From assembly GCA_903824495.1 (NCBI GenBank), contig CAIJXB010000035.1:110583-174582 (forward strand): a stretch of 64,000 bases of DNA, in the 5' to 3' direction. Of the stretch, positions 61,601 to 64,000 are shown in pieces (within the stretch, counting starts at the first letter, position 1; each line of letters opens with the position of its first letter). The stretch comes from an uncultured Chlamydiae bacterium (GTDB taxonomy: Bacteria > Chlamydiota > Chlamydiia > Chlamydiales > Rhabdochlamydiaceae). Made by a program: the position numbers and the translations under genes. The notes below the pieces were generated by a model. That model saw nothing but the letters and a program-made list of their open reading frames with translations. It was not told the origin of the DNA and did no database searches.

Positions 61601-63107
61601 GTCCATTAAAGATAAAAGAGTGGCTCTCTTCGATCCACTTCATGCTATCAATGGTTGCTTTAAGCTCTGTATCGGAAATGTTCTCTGTAAGTTTCTCTAA
61701 AGCTGAACGGATTCCGGATTCTGTCCCGTTTTTTACTGTAAAAAGGAAGTACGTTTGAGTTTTTTGAGGCGATACATCAAGAGTTGGAAGGATTTGCTGC
61801 AGCTTATCCAAAATATTTTGTGGACCATTAAAGACTATCGAGTTGCTTTCCGGGATCACTTTCATGTTTTCTACAGTACTGGATAAATCGTAGTTTTGAA
61901 CATTTAGCGTGATTTGACGCAAAGAAGCTTGAAGATGCTCTATGGGTATGTTTTTAACTTGGTAGATCCAAAAAGAGCCTTTGCCAGAAATTCCTGAAGG
62001 GACATCGATCCCTGCTAGCACTTCTTGCACCTTAGTCCAAATGGTTGCATTTGCAATAAAGGTCAAAGAACCAGTATCTGGGATGTATTTTACGCTCTTA
62101 AGAGCTTGTAGTAAAAGAGAAGACTTATCAGATGAATACTCTTCAATTTGGATAGAAATATTCTGTAGGTTCTTTAAAAGCTCATCAGGCGCTTTATTGA
62201 GGATTTTATAGACATGAAGATCTTCCATCGTTTCCCCTACCACCACATTTTGAGGAGGGACATCTAAATCTTCCATTACTGTTAAGGCTCTTTCAATCAG
62301 ATAAGGTGTCGATACGATAAAGACGATGTTTCTTTCTGGTTGTGGTACCAGAATGAGAGGGTTGCCTTCCATAAAAGCGGATAAAAGCTGTTGCGTGAGC
62401 GTAACAATTTCGGAAGGGGCTATGTTTTTTACCGAATACGATTCAATTTCAAGTCTTGTATTTGGGGTGTCCAAACTGACAAGCAGAGATGCTATTTTAT
62501 CAATGTTTGTCAAAATGTCTGTTACGATGATCTGACGTGTTTCACCAGAGACTTCGATTAAAGAAGAGCTGGAAACCATAGGTCTAATGATTGACGCTAC
62601 AGAATCTGGGCTTGCATTTTTAACTCTAAAGACACGCGTTACAATCGGAGCTTGCGTATGAATAGATTGAGGAGATTCTGGCAAGATCAGAGTAGAGACT
62701 TGATTGACAGTTGTGCTTTTTGTGATCAGTAGATTGCCTTCTTGTTCCAGTAATCTTAAGTCATGGACTCTTAAAACTTGGATCAGAGCAGACATCACAT
62801 TTTGTACGGAGATAGGTTCTTCAGAAACAATAGTGACACTAAATTGAAGGTCATTTTCTTCAAAGACGAAATTCGATTTCGTGATCTTGCTGACAAAGCG
62901 GATCACTTCTACAACGGGAACATGATTGAAGTTGATCGTGTACTTCGGTTCATCTTGGTTTCCTAAAGACACATCAGAAGATTCTAAAGTTGTACCTTCA
63001 GAGTTTTGTGTATAGCAAAAGTCGGAGCTTAGGAAGTGGATGAACGAAGTCCATAGAGCGATACTCGAAATCAAAGACTGTGGAGATCTCAGGAAAAAAT
63101 GCCTCAT
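58608..63107 (-). CDS. gspD: Giant type II secretion-like secretin with expanded N-domains
   Basis: The 1499-residue protein has an N0-like domain (about 52-125), two canonical N1-type domains and then about eleven further repeats of 75-90 residues. Each repeat has a hydrophobic strand (FYLYKLQNA type), a helix, then (W/L)xxxxNSLxFTG and a closing helix ending in LD. A C-terminal secretin core follows, from VFIEVLVIETTLANSQTLGL through HVPDRHFLILSGML to GGLPMVGALF. The secretin pore motifs are intact. Typical GspD has three or four N-domains in about 650-760 residues. The long stalk would span a deep periplasm. Low sequence identity among repeats suggests old duplications. Confidence 0.85.
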   Translation of the reverse strand: MRHFFLRSPQSLISSIALWTSFIHFLSSDFCYTQNSEGTTLESSDVSLGNQDEPKYTINFNHVPVVEVIRFVSKITKSNFVFEENDLQFSVTIVSEEPISVQNVMSALIQVLRVHDLRLLEQEGNLLITKSTTVNQVSTLILPESPQSIHTQAPIVTRVFRVKNASPDSVASIIRPMVSSSSLIEVSGETRQIIVTDILTNIDKIASLLVSLDTPNTRLEIESYSVKNIAPSEIVTLTQQLLSAFMEGNPLILVPQPERNIVFIVSTPYLIERALTVMEDLDVPPQNVVVGETMEDLHVYKILNKAPDELLKNLQNISIQIEEYSSDKSSLLLQALKSVKYIPDTGSLTFIANATIWTKVQEVLAGIDVPSGISGKGSFWIYQVKNIPIEHLQASLRQITLNVQNYDLSSTVENMKVIPESNSIVFNGPQNILDKLQQILPTLDVSPQKTQTYFLFTVKNGTESGIRSALEKLTENISDTELKATIDSMKWIEESHSFIFNGPPEAIMQLQAILPVLDVAPANAGLQSYLYQVQNATKTQILGALKNMAEGLDDKDLAASMLGAKWIEENHSLLFNGSSATLTKLQTILPSLDFETTTSAKTHFIVYSPLHQKGEVLYEDLKKLYSDLKASGLENSDFLNALNTVKWTPSTNSLVFTGDPASVDRIRTILADLDKDTETAQQVFLYSPQYISPTDLKDSLERLAKNLNQTDPANVSLIHAIQAAQWIPESNSYLFKSDPATLDHLKQVIATLDNPNSTNASGAQNFYLYKLQNAPGNIVIQNLKNLSDNISSDDPRNAAMIKAIKGLKWVKENNSILITGSPQTIELVKGFIGEFDITPENGGASAKTEFFIYKPTTQSPEQIQTALSEFATDLEKSNLNDQDFLHTLKSARLVPASKSLVFTGTTESLAKLKAFLNTLDATGHPIPIQTIGTTTFLIYKIQNSSPTELMNALQTFSKQLSKADVNDKALAACLDSVKWIKETNSLLFTGTEDTLRKVEKLIEKFDVTSLASTSRAATSAFFVYNPRYQSGTELIHILDEFKQNLEHTGVSDPGLFDSITHLKFIEKTNSLIISGDQDSIEKIKALLEKFDIPGQDTNQAPLISSIDETNFLIYKLQYHKGLEIQAALKKVAMSLSKTEKATSKILVECIDSLQWIEVTNSLLGTGDATILEKVKGLIHNLDVPLKQVFIEVLVIETTLANSQTLGLQWGSQLQYMNKTIGAMGNFPGSTNNANLLQSPLTLTTAGNPPAQGGTSTTSVPFTQGFDLGMIGDIIFHKGKSFVSLGSLLTALQIDSDSTIVMNPKIMTQDGHTSNTFVGLNIPFVGSYVSNTSANTTQTSNIEYRDVGFNLVVTPTLGTNDIITLDINLDSSQVISTNFSVGNTNVSGIETSHATMTTRIHVPDRHFLILSGMLQDTKAHAKQGVPCLGGLPMVGALFAQNTISDNKTNVIIFMKPYIIHSMDEFDHITEQEETLYKNDVVLPDVKETIDAGYEMLKNIE

Positions 63108-63290
63108 AGCCTAGTGCGCCTTGTTATTATATTAATCGCTATAGTCTCTAGAAGAAAAATAGTAAGCATGTTTTGAATCCTAAAATACTCTTTGGTTTAT
63201 TGTAAACGGAAGAATGAGGGGAAAAGAGAAAATTTTGAGGAATGAAGAAAAAAGAAGCTGTGCTATCTTTTTCAGAAAAAGGAAGTGTCG

Positions 63291-63728
63291 ATGAAGATTT
63301 TAGTGCAAAGAGTTTCAAACGCTTGCGTTGAAGTGGATGAAAAAAAAGTAGGTTCTATTGATTTAGGTGCGCTTGTTTTTGTTGGCATCACGCACAGTGA
63401 TACAAAAGAAAACGCAATCTGGCTTGCGAGCAAGTTTGTGAACTTGCGTATATTTAGTGATGAACAAGGCAAACTCAATCTCTCTCTTTTAGAAAAAAAA
63501 GGATCGGCCTTGATCATTTCTCAATTTACTTTGTACGGAGATTGTATGGAAGGGCGTAGGCCTTCTTTTACAAAAGCAGCAACTCCAGATGTCGCGCAAT
63601 ATATATATGAGGAATTTGTAAAGGAAGTAAGGAGGCTTGGGGTCCATGTTGAAACAGGCATTTTTGGTGCAAAAATGAAAGTGTCTTTGGTTAATGAAGG
63701 ACCTATGACACTCATGATCGAAAAGTAA
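63291..63728 (+). CDS. dtd: D-aminoacyl-tRNA deacylase
   Basis: The 145-residue protein from ATG 63291 (AAGGA upstream) is DTD. MKILVQRVSNACVEVDEKKV matches the N-terminus, SQFTLYGD is the SQFTL signature, GRRPSF and the C-terminal NEGPMTLMI are canonical with one change (family usually N(D/S)GPVT). It removes D-amino acids from tRNA. The in-frame GTG at 63285 is less likely. It stands alone before the rRNA promoter. Confidence 0.95.
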   Translation: MKILVQRVSNACVEVDEKKVGSIDLGALVFVGITHSDTKENAIWLASKFVNLRIFSDEQGKLNLSLLEKKGSALIISQFTLYGDCMEGRRPSFTKAATPDVAQYIYEEFVKEVRRLGVHVETGIFGAKMKVSLVNEGPMTLMIEK

Positions 63729-63751
63729 GATGAAAATTTTTCAGGAAATGT

Positions 63752-63781
63752 TTGCAGTAAATGGGAGAGATTTTGTATAGT
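63752..63781 (+). promoter_or_regulatory. Putative rRNA promoter
   Basis: TTGCAG (63752-63757) and TATAGT (63776-63781) are separated by 18 bases, about 160 bases upstream of the 16S start. The spacing and location fit a sigma-66/70-type rRNA promoter, but it is unproven. Confidence 0.45.
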
Positions 63782-63896
63782 TTTGCCATCTTGAATGACG
63801 ATAAGTTAGTTCAACGAAAAGCTAAGCCGAAGAGCTAGCGAACATGATGTTTTGAAAGCAGAAATGAAGTGACGAACGAAACAAAAGTTTGTGTGG

Positions 63897-63914
63897 GTCA
63901 TGCGAAAGCATGAC
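63897..63914 (+). other. GNRA hairpin in the rRNA leader
   Basis: GTCATGC and GCATGAC form a seven-pair stem closed by a GAAA tetraloop, 28 bases before the 16S start. It may be part of the precursor-rRNA leader, involved in antitermination or RNase III processing. Confidence 0.5.
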
Positions 63915-63941
63915 TCGAAGTCAAAATATAATATAATCAAA

Positions 63942-64000
63942 TTCATTGAGAATTTGATCTTGGTTCAGATTGAATGCTGACAGCGTGGATGAGGCATGCG
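63942..64000 (+). rRNA. 16S ribosomal RNA, 5' end (cut by window)
   Basis: The sequence from about 63942 matches the 16S 5' end, including TTTGATCTTGGTTCAGATTG and GTGGATGAGGCATGC, in the chlamydial variant (E. coli has TTTGATCATGGCTCAGATTG). The start is placed by alignment to the E. coli 5' end. Differences from Chlamydia at GAATGCTGACAGCG indicate a non-Chlamydiaceae member. The gene continues beyond the window. Confidence 0.93.

Overview
The window comes from a member of the Chlamydiota outside the classical Chlamydiaceae, an environmental or chlamydia-like lineage whose genus I cannot fix. The last ~60 bases are the start of a 16S rRNA gene with the chlamydial 5' sequence. A PVC/chlamydial small basic protein sits beside another small protein and ybeY, as I recall from Chlamydia. 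There is an Hc2-like histone H1 mimic, a long chlamydial-type IspG with a large insertion, a SWIM-SNF2 helicase, two DUF502 proteins, a class I DhnA-type aldolase and many effector-like genes. Base composition is moderately AT-rich and genes are tightly packed with ATGA overlaps.

Layout. 1-2.6 kb: ybeY, two small basic proteins, a frameshifted secreted TPR-like gene and a secreted protein. 2.6-13.5 kb (minus strand): an operon HAD-rnr-DUF502-DUF502-holC, an operon aroK-MreD-like-folD-glycosyltransferase, an archaeal-type aspartyl-tRNA synthetase fused to a YbaK-type editing domain, and a glutamate/dicarboxylate symporter. 13.6-20.1 kb: ispG, a putative cysteine-protease effector bracketed by two related structured RNAs, rarA and an amino-acid permease. 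20.3-26 kb: small proteins, an exported glutaredoxin and cyclophilin, the Hc2-like protein, a BaiN-type flavoprotein, and a tnpB-only IS200/IS605-family element that truncates an Inc-like membrane protein gene. 26-42.8 kb: aldolase, alpha/beta-hydrolase, a giant AsmA-like protein, Nudix, glmS, thioesterase, methyltransferase, an MgtE-like transporter, a second permease, a cysteine-repeat protein and a phosphodiesterase. 42.8-46.6 kb: a Fic protein with three helically phased operator-like repeats in front of it, followed by a decayed diversity-generating retroelement (DGR). 46.8-57.3 kb: SNF2 helicase, Der GTPase and five tandem Ser/Thr protein kinases. 57.3-63.1 kb: a YidD-like protein, a TPR lipoprotein and a 1499-residue secretin. 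63.3-64 kb: dtd and the rRNA promoter, leader and 16S start.

The most exciting item is the DGR at 44.6-46.6 kb. An F-box-like, eukaryote-mimicking protein ends in a GC-rich variable repeat. The matching AAC/GAC-rich template repeat lies about 0.9 kb away, directly upstream of a reverse-transcriptase relic. By hand alignment, 14 of 20 template adenines differ in the variable repeat, against 10 of 61 other positions. The local reverse transcriptase is broken (5' truncated, two frameshifts, first catalytic Asp changed to Asn), so retargeting would need another reverse transcriptase in trans, or the system is dead. Other notable items are the pair of structured RNAs with a compensatory base change in the closing stem, the secretin with about eleven extra N-domain-like repeats, the AspRS-YbaK fusion, and the kinase array, one member of which has a nuclear-localisation-like tail.

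All calls come from reading the sequence and from family knowledge; no database or folding program was run.
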